Source: an uncultured Bacteroidales bacterium | Lineage (GTDB): Bacteria > Bacteroidota > Bacteroidia > Bacteroidales > FEN-979 | Direction of reading: 5' to 3' | Length of the DNA: 64,000 bases | Assembly: GCA_903877385.1 (NCBI GenBank) | Contig: CAIRDP010000020.1 | Location: 124,001 to 188,000 of the forward strand | In this document: in pieces, positions 10,274 through 20,143 of the stretch | How positions within the stretch are numbered: position 1 is the first letter of the stretch | Layout: every line of letters starts with the position of its first letter | Notes under the pieces: generated by a model | Seen by the model: only the letters and a program-made list of their open reading frames with translations | Databases searched by the model: none | Told to the model about the DNA's origin: nothing | Position numbers and translations under genes: made by a program

Positions 10274-10326
10274 AGTTTGAATTACTCTTACAATTAAAAA
10301 AATTATTACGGTCTGCAGATGTGATT

Positions 10327-11835
10327 TTACAGTCGCAAAACATTGCGTTTTCTTCCGAAATCCTTCCAGCCCGATCCCAGGGTATCGGTATAATGTGGCG
10401 GCTGGATGCGTTCCATTTTCGTGAGGTAGTCGATAAAGGCCGCCATGATGGCTATGTCCTCGCATTCGGTGCCGCAGGGACGCGATTTATGCAGCACTTC
10501 CTCGTTCTTCTCTATAAAATGGGTATTGTATTTCCCGTCCTTGAAATCCTGTGTATCCATGATCTTTTCGAGGAACTTGATATTCGTAATTACACCGGTG
10601 ATCTTGTATTCGTACAAGGCGCGCTTCATACGGGCAATCGCTTCGGACCTCGTCTCCCCCCAGGCGATCAGCTTGGTGATCATGGGATCATAATAAATGG
10701 GGATCTCATATCCTTCGTAAACATAACCGTCGCAGCGAAGCCCAAGCCCGTGGGGTTCGGTGATATGCTTGATCACCCCGGGATTGGGCATGAAGTTGTT
10801 GTCGGGGTCCTCGGCATAGATCCTGCACTGTATGGCATGCCCGTGCTGTTTGAGGTCTTGCTGTGTGAACGGAAGGGGATGCCCGTTGGCGATATTGATC
10901 TGTTCCTTTACCAGGTCAACGCCCACCACCCTTTCGGTAACCGGGTGCTCGACCTGCAACCTGGTATTCATCTCCAGGAAATAGTAATCGAGGTCATCGC
11001 TTACGATGAATTCAATGGTGCCTGCGCCTTTGTAATTTACGGCTTTGGCGGCTTTCACCGCTTTTTCGCCCATCTCTCGTCTCAGTTCAGGGTTCATCAG
11101 GGGCGAGGGGGTTTCTTCAATGACCTTCTGGTGCCTTCTCTGGATGGAGCATTCCCTTTCAAAAAGGTGGACTGCATTTCCATGGTTGTCGGCAAGGATC
11201 TGGAATTCGATATGATGGGGCGACTGAATGTATTTCTCGATATATACCGCATCATTCCCAAAGGCATTCATGGCTTCGGATTTCGCCATGCGGAACATGG
11301 ACCCGAGCTCTTCAATATGTTTGACCAGCCTCATCCCTTTTCCACCTCCTCCTGCCGAAGCTTTGATCATGATTGGCAAGCCGATTTCGTTAACCACCTC
11401 CAGAGCTTTCTTCTCATCGTTAATTGCTTCGGTGGTTCCCGGTACCACCGGCACTCCCGCCCTGATCATGGTCTGGCGTGCGGTGATCTTATCACCCATG
11501 GTCGTGATCGCAAAAGGATCGGGGCCCACAAAGATGATGCCCTCGTTCTGGCAGCGGGTTGCAAAGCCGGCATTCTCTGAAAGGAATCCATACCCCGGGT
11601 GAATCGCATCGGCCCCCGACAGCTTTGCTGCAGCTATGATCGCTTCTATGTTAAGATAACTTTCACGGGATGGAGCCGGACCAATATTATATGCTTCGTC
11701 GGCATACCTTACATGCATTGAATTGCGGTCGGCATCCGAAAAAACAGCAACCGACCTGATACCCATTTCCCGGCATGAACGCATCACCCTTACTGCAATC
11801 TCACCCCGGTTGGCAACCAATACTTTTTTTATCAT
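10327..11835 (-). CDS. accC: Acetyl-/propionyl-CoA carboxylase biotin carboxylase subunit
   Basis: MIKKVLVANRGEIAVRVMRSCREMGI...ASAGGGGKGMR...FLEMNTRLQVEHPVTE. Confidence 0.95.
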   Translation of the reverse strand: MIKKVLVANRGEIAVRVMRSCREMGIRSVAVFSDADRNSMHVRYADEAYNIGPAPSRESYLNIEAIIAAAKLSGADAIHPGYGFLSENAGFATRCQNEGIIFVGPDPFAITTMGDKITARQTMIRAGVPVVPGTTEAINDEKKALEVVNEIGLPIMIKASAGGGGKGMRLVKHIEELGSMFRMAKSEAMNAFGNDAVYIEKYIQSPHHIEFQILADNHGNAVHLFERECSIQRRHQKVIEETPSPLMNPELRREMGEKAVKAAKAVNYKGAGTIEFIVSDDLDYYFLEMNTRLQVEHPVTERVVGVDLVKEQINIANGHPLPFTQQDLKQHGHAIQCRIYAEDPDNNFMPNPGVIKHITEPHGLGLRCDGYVYEGYEIPIYYDPMITKLIAWGETRSEAIARMKRALYEYKITGVITNIKFLEKIMDTQDFKDGKYNTHFIEKNEEVLHKSRPCGTECEDIAIMAAFIDYLTKMERIQPPHYTDTLGSGWKDFGRKRNVLRL

Positions 11836-12021
11836 TCGATATGTAATTAATCTTATTCCAAACTGCGAAATTACGACTAATAATCATTCGCAATCAAAAC
11901 CAGGCTGCTGTAATCTATAAATTTCATTGTGAACAACTTAACAGGAAGAAAAATTTTATCAACCTAGTCTTAGAGCTAAGCAATTTTTACGATCTTTGGG
12001 GCCTGTTCCCAAAATATCCTG

Positions 12022-12873
12022 ATGCCGGTAAAATTTAATCTCCTGGTCCTTTGTTTTTTGTTATTTTCCGCCGTTTCGTGCAGGCAGGAAACTAAAAAGA
12101 CCGAAAAATCAAAACAGCAGGTTCCCATACTTTCCACCATTGAGGAGAAACGTTTCAAGCTGCTTCTTTCAGACCTGGAGGATTTAAAAACCGACGACTG
12201 CCTTAAAAACGCCTCCCTGGGATATTACATCATCGACATTACGAAGGAAAGCAACAAAACGGTTATAGCCCAGAATGAACAGACCAGGCCTATGATGCCG
12301 GCTTCAACGCTAAAACTCTTTGTAACAGCGCCGGCCCTTGAGATCTTCGGCCCCCCGGTCATAGCCGAAGTAACGGTTACCAATGAACATAGCGTGAACT
12401 GGAGGTCCTCGAAGCTGCTCCGCCGCATAGGAGGCAAAATATACAACCACAATACCAAGGAAGCGGGGATACAGGCCATCCTTGAATTCTGGAAAGCCAA
12501 GGGCCTCGATACCCGCGGGATGTATTTCGACGACGGCAACGGTTTGTCGAGGAACAATGCCATATCGCCCAAGCAGCTCGTGGATGCCCTGTTTATCATG
12601 ACCAATTCGAAATACTGGCTTCCCTTTTATGAATCCCTGCCCATAGCGGGCATTACGGGCACCCTGCACAAAGCCCTGAGGGGAACGGCCGCCGAAGGCA
12701 GGGTGAGGGCCAAAACAGGAACCATAGCGGGGGTCAAGAGCTTTGCAGGTTACGTTAAAAGCGTTTCGGGCCGGGAACTGATCTTCTCAATTATTGTCAA
12801 CGACTACAGCTGCCGTACCAAGCTCATTAAAAAGAAGCTCGAAGCCATCATGCTCAGGATGGCCGAGGTGTAA
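12022..12873 (+). CDS. Compact D-Ala-D-Ala carboxypeptidase (DacB/PBP4 family), lipoprotein
   Basis: Lipobox (FSAVSCRQ), SxxK in PASTLKLF, SRN in GLSRNN, KTGT; only 283 aa. Confidence 0.85.
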   Translation: MPVKFNLLVLCFLLFSAVSCRQETKKTEKSKQQVPILSTIEEKRFKLLLSDLEDLKTDDCLKNASLGYYIIDITKESNKTVIAQNEQTRPMMPASTLKLFVTAPALEIFGPPVIAEVTVTNEHSVNWRSSKLLRRIGGKIYNHNTKEAGIQAILEFWKAKGLDTRGMYFDDGNGLSRNNAISPKQLVDALFIMTNSKYWLPFYESLPIAGITGTLHKALRGTAAEGRVRAKTGTIAGVKSFAGYVKSVSGRELIFSIIVNDYSCRTKLIKKKLEAIMLRMAEV

Positions 12874-12876
12874 AAC

Positions 12877-13032
12877 TCACTTTTTGTATTTATGGGAAGT
12901 TGTGGCGGGCTTGGAACAATCCCTGGTCTTGGTTTCCTTATCCCTGTAATAATAGCTGTATTTATGACAGGAAACCGTCAATATTGAAAGTAACAGTAGG
13001 GCTGCAAGTATGGTTGATTTTCTGCGGATCAT
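12877..13032 (-). CDS. Small (51 aa) putative lipoprotein
   Basis: Hand translation: MIRRKSTILAALLLLSILTVSCHKYSYYYRDKETKTRDCSKPATTSHKYKK; signal peptide with lipobox LTVSC. Below the length cutoff of the supplied ORF track. Confidence 0.6.
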   Translation of the reverse strand: MIRRKSTILAALLLLSILTVSCHKYSYYYRDKETKTRDCSKPATTSHKYKK

Positions 13033-13059
13033 ATATGGCGGATATCCTGGAGGCCCGGT

Positions 13060-14919
13060 TTACAGGAAGGACTGGAGATCATACAGCTTGCGGTAAACCC
13101 CGTTGCGTTCGAGCAGTTCGGTATGCGTTCCCCTTTCAACAATCTCCCCTGCCTGGAGCACAATGATCTCGTCAGCAAACTGTATGGTCGAGAGACGGTG
13201 TGCAATGACGATGGATGTACGGTTCTTCATCAGGTTTTCCAGGGCTTGCTGAACCAGTCTTTCGCTTTCGGTATCCAGGGCCGAAGTGGCTTCGTCGAGG
13301 ATCATGATAGGCGGATTTTTAAGGACAGCCCTGGCGATGCTCAGCCTTTGCTTCTGCCCGCCCGAAAGCTTCACTCCCCTGTCGCCTATGTTGGTCTGGT
13401 ACCCCAGGGGCATGTTTTCGATGAATTCATGGGCATTCGCAACTTTTGCAGCAGCAATGACTTCTTCTTCAGTCGCCGTCTCCATACCAAACGCTATATT
13501 GTTAAAAACGGTATCGTTGAACAATATGGTTTCCTGGGAAACAATGCCCATAAGCCCCCTCAGGTCGTTGATGACCATGTTCTGGATCGGTATTCCGTCT
13601 ATAAGTATATCTCCTTTTTTCGTATCATAAAACCTCGGCAGCAGGTCGACCATGGTGGATTTACCTCCTCCCGAAGGCCCCACCAGGGCCAGTGTTTTGC
13701 CTTTGGATATTACCAGCCTGATTTCTTTAAGCACCTCTTCTTTGACATAGGCAAAGCTTACGGCCCTGAATTCAATTTCTTTTTCGAAGGTCTTCTTGGC
13801 GACGGCATTGGGTATTTCTTCAATAACTTCAGGTTCGTTGAGCACCTGCTGTATCCTGTCGAGTGAAGCGGCTCCTTTCTGGAGGTTGTACCAGGCCTGG
13901 GTAATGGTTTTTGCCGGGTTGAGGATCTGTGAGAAGATCAACATATAGGTAAGGAAAGTAGCTGCATCGAGCAGGTTCCCGGGGGTGAACACCAGCTGTC
14001 CGCCAAACCAGAGCACTATGCTTATCACCACGGCGCCCAGGAACTCACTCAGGGGAGAAGCCAGGTCGCGCTTGCGGTACAGCCTCACCATCAGCCTGAA
14101 AAAGTGGTTGTTGGTCTTCTCAAAGCGTTTGTCGGCAAAATCAATGGCGGTAAACGCTTTTATGATCCTTAAACCCGAAAGGGTTTCTTCAATGATGGAA
14201 AGCAGTATCCCCATCTGTTTCTGTCCCTTGTCGGAAGTCCTTTTAAGGCTTTTCCCTATCTGCCCGATGATAAGGCCCGAAACAGGCAGGAGTATCAGTA
14301 TGAAAATCGTGAGCTTGGGACTGATTGTAAACAATACCGCCAAAAATGACAGTATTGAAATCGGGTCGCGGAAGAACATTTCCAGGGAACTCATGATCGA
14401 CCATTCCACCTCCTGAACATCGGTTGTCATGCGCGAGATGATATCGCCCTTCCTCTGCTCGTTGTAATATCCCAGGGGCAGGATCAGAGCTTTAAAATAT
14501 AACTGCCTGCGGATATCCCTTACAGCCCCGTTCCTTACCGTCGCCAGAAAGAACATTGCAAGGTAACGGAATACGTTCCTCAGGAAGAACAGTATGACTA
14601 TGGTGATGCTGATATAGAGCAGTATTTGTTTCTCACCGTGCTCAAAGATCATTTTCCCGAAAAAATAATTGAAATTGGCCTGGATGGAGTCAATGGTGAG
14701 CAGCTTGGTAAGCTCTCCAAAAGAATGGACATGGGTCATGTCCAGGGAGGGAGCAACGGGCTGTACTTTCACCTTCTTAAACAGCAGGTTCAGCACCGGG
14801 ATGAACAGGGTGAAGGAAACCAGGGAGAACAGGGTCGACAGTATGTTGAAAAGGATATTCAAAACCGCATACAACCAGTATGGTTTTGCATATTGAAGTA
14901 TCCTGAAAAGCTTTTTCAT
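13060..14919 (-). CDS. ABC exporter, fused permease/ATPase (MsbA-like)
   Basis: Walker A GPSGGGKST, signature LSGGQKQRLSIARA, DEATSALD, six-TM N-terminal domain. Confidence 0.95.
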   Translation of the reverse strand: MKKLFRILQYAKPYWLYAVLNILFNILSTLFSLVSFTLFIPVLNLLFKKVKVQPVAPSLDMTHVHSFGELTKLLTIDSIQANFNYFFGKMIFEHGEKQILLYISITIVILFFLRNVFRYLAMFFLATVRNGAVRDIRRQLYFKALILPLGYYNEQRKGDIISRMTTDVQEVEWSIMSSLEMFFRDPISILSFLAVLFTISPKLTIFILILLPVSGLIIGQIGKSLKRTSDKGQKQMGILLSIIEETLSGLRIIKAFTAIDFADKRFEKTNNHFFRLMVRLYRKRDLASPLSEFLGAVVISIVLWFGGQLVFTPGNLLDAATFLTYMLIFSQILNPAKTITQAWYNLQKGAASLDRIQQVLNEPEVIEEIPNAVAKKTFEKEIEFRAVSFAYVKEEVLKEIRLVISKGKTLALVGPSGGGKSTMVDLLPRFYDTKKGDILIDGIPIQNMVINDLRGLMGIVSQETILFNDTVFNNIAFGMETATEEEVIAAAKVANAHEFIENMPLGYQTNIGDRGVKLSGGQKQRLSIARAVLKNPPIMILDEATSALDTESERLVQQALENLMKNRTSIVIAHRLSTIQFADEIIVLQAGEIVERGTHTELLERNGVYRKLYDLQSFL

Positions 14920-14979
14920 AAGAGCAAAGATAAGAAATTTATCCTATGGAATATTACCTTTGTGCAATAATCCAGCCAC

Positions 14980-16815
14980 ATGACATTTAAGGTTTCCTCC
15001 ATAACAACAAAGTTGCTGCTGTTGTTCATGCTGGTCGGCCTGGCTTCGGTAGCCGTGGTTGGCATTTACTCGTTTTATGCGGCCCGGGAAGCTATCATCA
15101 AGAGGACGATGGACCAGCTGATATCGGTGAGGGCTGTAAAAAAGCAGCAAATCGAATATTTTTTTGCCGAGAAGTCGAGGAACCTTGAATTTCTTGCCCG
15201 CAGCAATGATATGAAACTCCTGGCCGGGGAACAAAGCAGCCTGGGGGAGATCGCGCGTAAGGCCGTTCCTGCAAAGAAGGCAGCGGGAGGTGAAAGCAGC
15301 CTGCCTGTGAAGAATAAAGACCGCCTGGCCCTGGCAAATGCGAGGGGGAACATGCGCTTTTACCAGGGCAGCTATGGTTTTTCTAACCTCATCATAATAA
15401 GCGGGGAAGCTGAAAATCCGGGGATTTTCTCGCTTAAGGACAGCAGTTTCACAGCCTTCACTCCCCCGGAATACAGGAAATATGTGCAGATTATCGAGTC
15501 GGTTCAGAACAGTGATTCCATTGTAATTGTCGATCTTTTCAGGAGAAGCGCGGCCGACAACCTGCCGGTTTGCCTGCTGGGCAAAGGGATAAGGGATGCC
15601 CATGGCAGTCTGCTGGGAGCTGTCGTACTCGAGGTTTCATCGGCCGAAATAAACCGTATCATGCTGCAGAACAACAGCCGCATCGGCCTCGGGCAGTCGG
15701 GCGAAGCCTATCTTGCCGGCCCCGACCTGATGATGCGTTCCGAATCCCGTTTCATTCCTCATTCGGTCTTAAGCGTAAAAGTGAATTCAATGAGCGCAAA
15801 AAAAGCCGCGCTGGATGAAACCGGGGCGATAGTGACGCCTGATTACAGGAATATTACTGTTTTCAGCGCTTACGAACCCCTGAACATCCCCGGTTTGAAA
15901 TGGATCATCCTCGCCGAGATCGACTATGCCGAATCCCTGATCCCGGTCGACAGGATAAGGAACGATATCCTCCTGGTATCCCTCATCATCTCGCTGTTTA
16001 TCCTTGCCATAGCCAGGCTGATCTCGAAAATGATCACCCAGCCCATCATCAGTCTTAAAAATGCAGCCCTTAAAACAGGGCAGGGTGAATTTGATTCCAG
16101 GGTCGACATCAAATCCTCCGATGAAATAGGGGCCCTGGCCGGCACTTTCAACACCATGATCGACAGGATAAGGGAGGAACGCGAAAGGAGGTTGTCGGCG
16201 ATGTACGACGGACAGGAAATGGAGAGGCAGAGGGTTTCGAGGGAGCTGCACGACGGGCTGGGGCAGAAACTGGTGGGGGCAAAGCTCCAGATGGAGAACT
16301 GTGACGGCCAGGATTTTAATTGTTTGCAGAAGACATTTGGGGAGATCAAGAATGTTTTCGGCTCGCTCATAGAAGATACCCGCCAGATCTCGAACGACCT
16401 CATGCCCCCTGCCCTGAATGAGCTGGGCCTTGAAAATGCTTTGGAGAACCTCTGCAAAACGCTGGGCCGGCAGTCGAATCTTGAGATAGAGTTTTATTCA
16501 CACGGGCTTGACCTCCCTCCCGACAACAAGACAACGGTTTATCTTTACCGTATTGCCCAGGAGGCGCTGAACAACGCTATCAGGCATTCCTCGGCAAATG
16601 ACATCAGCATGCAGCTTATCGAAAATAAGGATAACCTTATCCTGATCCTTGAGGACAACGGCAGGGGGTTTGAAACGGAGCAGAGCGAACCGGGGGGAGG
16701 CAACGGCTTGTACAATATGCGTGAGCGGGCCAGGATACTGGGAGGGACTTTAAGCGTTGAATCAGGCCCCGGAACGGGAACTACGATACGTGTCAAAATA
16801 CCGAAAAATAAATGA
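14980..16815 (+). CDS. Sensor histidine kinase (cache-like sensor, HAMP, HisKA_3/NarX-type)
   Basis: HAMP-like segment after TM, SRELHDGLGQKLVGAKLQ phosphoacceptor region, ATPase NNAIRHSSA...LEDNGRGFE...GNGLYNMRERARILGG. Confidence 0.92.
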   Translation: MTFKVSSITTKLLLLFMLVGLASVAVVGIYSFYAAREAIIKRTMDQLISVRAVKKQQIEYFFAEKSRNLEFLARSNDMKLLAGEQSSLGEIARKAVPAKKAAGGESSLPVKNKDRLALANARGNMRFYQGSYGFSNLIIISGEAENPGIFSLKDSSFTAFTPPEYRKYVQIIESVQNSDSIVIVDLFRRSAADNLPVCLLGKGIRDAHGSLLGAVVLEVSSAEINRIMLQNNSRIGLGQSGEAYLAGPDLMMRSESRFIPHSVLSVKVNSMSAKKAALDETGAIVTPDYRNITVFSAYEPLNIPGLKWIILAEIDYAESLIPVDRIRNDILLVSLIISLFILAIARLISKMITQPIISLKNAALKTGQGEFDSRVDIKSSDEIGALAGTFNTMIDRIREERERRLSAMYDGQEMERQRVSRELHDGLGQKLVGAKLQMENCDGQDFNCLQKTFGEIKNVFGSLIEDTRQISNDLMPPALNELGLENALENLCKTLGRQSNLEIEFYSHGLDLPPDNKTTVYLYRIAQEALNNAIRHSSANDISMQLIENKDNLILILEDNGRGFETEQSEPGGGNGLYNMRERARILGGTLSVESGPGTGTTIRVKIPKNK

Positions 16816-17480
16816 AAAACAAGATCAAAGTCCTGCTGGTCGACGACCACCAGATCATTCGCGACGGTCTGAGCAATATGCTTAAGGAAGCCGACGACAT
16901 AGAGGTTTGCGGGGGGGCTGCCGATGTGGCAAAAGCCCTTGAGATGGTAAAGAAAACCAATCCCGATGTGGTGATCACCGATCTTTCGATGCCCGGCAAA
17001 TCGGGGATTGAGCTGATACGGAAGATCAGCGAGAAACACCAGGGAATTTATGTGCTGGTGCTTTCGATGTATGTGACCGAAGATTACATTTTCAATGCGC
17101 TTAAGGCCGGTGCCAAAGGGTACCTGCCCAAGCAGGACACCACCAAGGCCGAACTTCTGAAAGCCGTAAGGACCATTGCCAGGGGTGAGGAATTCTTCAG
17201 TGATACCGTGGCCCAGGTGATCTCCAAGCTGTACTCCCATTCGGCAAAATCAACCGCCTCGCCCGATGCCCTGGCCCGCAAGGCCAACCTCACTTCCAGG
17301 GAGACCGAGATCCTCAGGCTGTATACCGAAGGGCTGTCGAATATGGAAATTGCCGACCGCCTCAATATCAGCATCAGAACCGTGGAGACGCATAAGAACA
17401 ACATTATGCAGAAATACAATTTCAAAACCACGGTCGATATGGTGAAGTTTGCCATCCGCAACAACCTGGGTGAAGCCTAA
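16812..17480 (+). CDS. LuxR/NarL-family response regulator
   Basis: Receiver domain (LLVDDHQIIRDGL, VVITDLSMPG) and HTH LTSRETEILRLYTEGLSNMEIADRLNISIRTVETHKNNIMQKY; overlaps kinase stop by 4 nt. Confidence 0.95.
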   Translation: MKNKIKVLLVDDHQIIRDGLSNMLKEADDIEVCGGAADVAKALEMVKKTNPDVVITDLSMPGKSGIELIRKISEKHQGIYVLVLSMYVTEDYIFNALKAGAKGYLPKQDTTKAELLKAVRTIARGEEFFSDTVAQVISKLYSHSAKSTASPDALARKANLTSRETEILRLYTEGLSNMEIADRLNISIRTVETHKNNIMQKYNFKTTVDMVKFAIRNNLGEA

Positions 17481-17481
17481 A

Positions 17482-17523
17482 CCCAGACCCCAGATCCCAG
17501 ACCCCAGTACCCAGTACCCAGCC
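17482..17523. repeat. Heptanucleotide tandem repeat (6 units, CCCAGAC/CCCAGAT/CCCAGTA)
   Basis: CCCAGAC CCCAGAT CCCAGAC CCCAGTA CCCAGTA CCCAGCC, starting 1 nt after the response-regulator stop codon. Confidence 0.95.
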
Positions 17524-17663
17524 CCGGCTAGGTAAATCACTTAGCCCCAATTCAGAAAATTCTGTATTTCACAATTGACGCGGGTTTGCTTCATTTGCAA
17601 CCTAACAAATGATCTGCTTCATCTAAAAGATTTTCACTGAATATCAATTAAAACTATCAATTT

Positions 17664-18881
17664 ATGTTAGAAACTGGTTCAACCGGCTTTATGCTGCTGG
17701 CAGCCAGCCTGGTCATGTTAATGACCCCGGGCCTGGCAATGTTTTATGGCGGTCTTGCAACCAAGAGGAATATCCTGGGTATTATGATCCAGAGTTTTGT
17801 TTCGCTTGGATGGACCACCGTTTTATGGGTAATCTTCGGTTATTCCCTCTGTTTCAGCGGGGGACAGGGAGGCATTATTGGAAACCTGGATAAAGCCTTT
17901 CTGCACGGGATTACCCCGGGTACGATGTACACCAACGGGAAGATCCCCGAATTTGTGTTCATCGCCTACCAGATGATGTTCGCCATCATTACTCCTGCCC
18001 TGATCACCGGGGCTTTCGTAAACCGCGTTAATTTCAAGGCTTACTTCATTTTCCTTACCGTATGGCAGATCCTGGTTTATTATCCTTTTGTCCATATGAT
18101 CTGGGGCGGCGGTCTTCTCGCAGTATGGGGAGTCCAGGATTTTGCAGGCGGCGTTGTGGTTCATGCTACGGCTGGTTTTGCGGCCCTTGCCTCGGTGTTT
18201 TATGTAGGGGCTCGTGTTGACAAGAATTCAACTCCAAACAGCATTCCCCTGGTTGCAATCGGAAGCGGTTTGCTCTGGTTCGGTTGGTACGGTTTTAATG
18301 CCGGGAGTGAAGTTGCGGTGGATACTGTGACATCCCTGGCTTTCCTCAATACCGACGTTGCAGCTTCTTTTGCCACGGTAGCCTGGCTGTTCCTCGAATG
18401 GTCCCATGCCAAGAAACCCAAGTTCGTTGGATTGCTCACGGGTTCCATAGCGGGGCTTGCGACAATAACACCCTGCGCGGGATTCGTGCCTCTTTGGGCC
18501 GCACCGATTATAGGGATAGTGGCGAGTGTGATGTGCTACATGGCTGTGCAGTTCAAGAATAAAATGAACTGGGACGACGCCCTCGATGTATGGGGAGTCC
18601 ATGGTGTAGGCGGAGTGCTGGGAACTATCCTGCTCGGGATTTTCGCAGCAAAAAGCGTTAACATCAACAGCGCCGACGGTCTCTGGCTCGGGAATTCATC
18701 TTTCTTCTTCAAACAGGTCGTTGCTGCAGTCGTAGGTGCAACCTATGCTTTCGTGTTCACTTACATCATGCTGGTCATAATTAATTTCATCACTCCTGTG
18801 AAAGTGGATGAGGCTTCTGAAAAGACAGGCCTTGACTACGCCATTCACGGGGAAAAGGCTTACGACGAAGGAGCCCTCTGA
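17664..18881 (+). CDS. amt: Ammonium transporter
   Basis: AmtB family signatures: MLMTPGLAMFYGGL, DFAGGVVVHATAGFAALA, DALDVWGVHGVGGVLGTILLGIFA. Confidence 0.96.
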   Translation: MLETGSTGFMLLAASLVMLMTPGLAMFYGGLATKRNILGIMIQSFVSLGWTTVLWVIFGYSLCFSGGQGGIIGNLDKAFLHGITPGTMYTNGKIPEFVFIAYQMMFAIITPALITGAFVNRVNFKAYFIFLTVWQILVYYPFVHMIWGGGLLAVWGVQDFAGGVVVHATAGFAALASVFYVGARVDKNSTPNSIPLVAIGSGLLWFGWYGFNAGSEVAVDTVTSLAFLNTDVAASFATVAWLFLEWSHAKKPKFVGLLTGSIAGLATITPCAGFVPLWAAPIIGIVASVMCYMAVQFKNKMNWDDALDVWGVHGVGGVLGTILLGIFAAKSVNINSADGLWLGNSSFFFKQVVAAVVGATYAFVFTYIMLVIINFITPVKVDEASEKTGLDYAIHGEKAYDEGAL

Positions 18882-18915
18882 TAATCTTTACCTGAATCAA
18901 ATTTTAATTGATCAG

Positions 18916-18945
18916 AGGCCGGCCCGCGAACGCGGGCCGGCCTTT
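18916..18945 (+). terminator. Intrinsic terminator/strong hairpin after amt
   Basis: Perfect 13-bp stem AGGCCGGCCCGCG-aa-CGCGGGCCGGCCT followed by a short T run. Confidence 0.8.
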
Positions 18946-18970
18946 CTGCATCCGGAGGAATTATATTTCA

Positions 18971-18978
18971 TATCTTTG
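18971..18978 (+). promoter_or_regulatory. Bacteroidetes-type -7 box (TATCTTTG) upstream of rbfA
   Basis: Matches TAnnTTTG consensus, 5 nt before ATG. Confidence 0.6.
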
Positions 18979-18982
18979 CAGT

Positions 18983-19321
18983 ATGGAAAGCCTTCGACAA
19001 CAGAAAATCTCCCGTATGATTCAGAAAGAGCTGGGTAATGCCTTTCTGAGAGAAGGCCGAGGCCTTTTCGGGGGAGCTATGATCACCGTCACCAAAGTCA
19101 CCGTTACCAAAGACCTCTCCCTGTCGAAGATCTACCTCAGCATCTTCGGCACCAAGGATAAACAGGCCCTGATGACCTTGATAAAACAACACGGCAAAGA
19201 CCTCAGGTTCCACCTCGGCAAAGGCTTGCATAACCAGCTTCGCGTAATCCCCGAACTGCAGTTTTTCGAAGACGACTCCCTGGATTATATTGAAAAAATA
19301 GACACCCTCCTGAAAACCTGA
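18983..19321 (+). CDS. rbfA: Ribosome-binding factor A
   Basis: MESLRQQKISRMIQKELGNAFLRE...MITVTKVTVTKDLSLSKIYLSIF...LHNQLRVIPELQFFEDDSLDY. Confidence 0.93.
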   Translation: MESLRQQKISRMIQKELGNAFLREGRGLFGGAMITVTKVTVTKDLSLSKIYLSIFGTKDKQALMTLIKQHGKDLRFHLGKGLHNQLRVIPELQFFEDDSLDYIEKIDTLLKT

Positions 19322-19327
19322 GTTTTC

Positions 19328-20143
19328 ATGCAGTACGACCCCATAAAACGTTCCCTGGGCAGGGTTTTCAATAAAACCCCCTTTCTCCGCAAGCTGTTTT
19401 ACCGATTGCTTGATATCCTCCTCCTGAGGTCGTGGCACGTAAGGAAAGAACTGAAAACATGGGCCGGGCTGAATGCAGGTCGCAAAAAACTGAACATTCT
19501 CGATGCTGGCTCGGGCTTCGGGCAGTATACCTGGTTCCTCTCGGGCCTTAAACTGGATACCGAAATCCTTGCCGTGGATGTGAAAGAGGAACAGATCGCC
19601 GACTGCAATGCCTTCTTCGGCAGGGCGAACAGGAAAACAGTGCGGTTCGAAAAAGCCGATCTTACAAGCTTCAGAAAACCTGGACTTTTTAATCTTATCC
19701 TCTCGGTGGATGTCATGGAACATATAGCCGAAGATGAGAAGGTTTTTGCGAATTTCCATGAATCACTCGCAAACCAGGGCATGCTCATCATCTCCACCCC
19801 CTCGGACCAGGGCGGTTCCGACGTCCATGATCCTGCAGAGGGAGAATCTTTTATCGATGAACATGTGCGCGATGGTTACAATATCGTCGACATACAGCAA
19901 AAACTCAGAAACGCAGGCTTCAGCCGCACCGAAGCCCGCTTCACCTATGGAAAACCCGGACAGCTGGGCTGGAAACTTTCGATGAAATACCCCATACTGA
20001 TGCTGAATGCAAGCAAACTCTCATTCATCATCCTGCCGTTCTATTACCTCCTCGCTTTCCCCTTTGCCCTGTTGTTTAACTATATAGATCTGCATTCGAC
20101 CCATAAGAGTGGAACGGGGTTGATAGTGAAAGCCTGGAAATAA
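19328..20143 (+). CDS. SAM-dependent methyltransferase (class I)
   Basis: NILDAGSGFGQYTWFL, VDVMEHIAEDEKVFANFHESL. Confidence 0.88.
   Translation: MQYDPIKRSLGRVFNKTPFLRKLFYRLLDILLLRSWHVRKELKTWAGLNAGRKKLNILDAGSGFGQYTWFLSGLKLDTEILAVDVKEEQIADCNAFFGRANRKTVRFEKADLTSFRKPGLFNLILSVDVMEHIAEDEKVFANFHESLANQGMLIISTPSDQGGSDVHDPAEGESFIDEHVRDGYNIVDIQQKLRNAGFSRTEARFTYGKPGQLGWKLSMKYPILMLNASKLSFIILPFYYLLAFPFALLFNYIDLHSTHKSGTGLIVKAWK

Noticed and set aside
10274-10465. N-terminal extension of the BCCP ORF
   Set aside because: Overlaps accC coding sequence; natural start MAYEVNLGQ at 10273.
10321-11580. 419-aa plus-strand ORF opposite accC
   Set aside because: Antisense shadow of a strongly conserved biotin carboxylase gene; no family resemblance.
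18968-19759. 263-aa minus-strand ORF opposite rbfA/methyltransferase
   Set aside because: Antisense to two recognisable genes.
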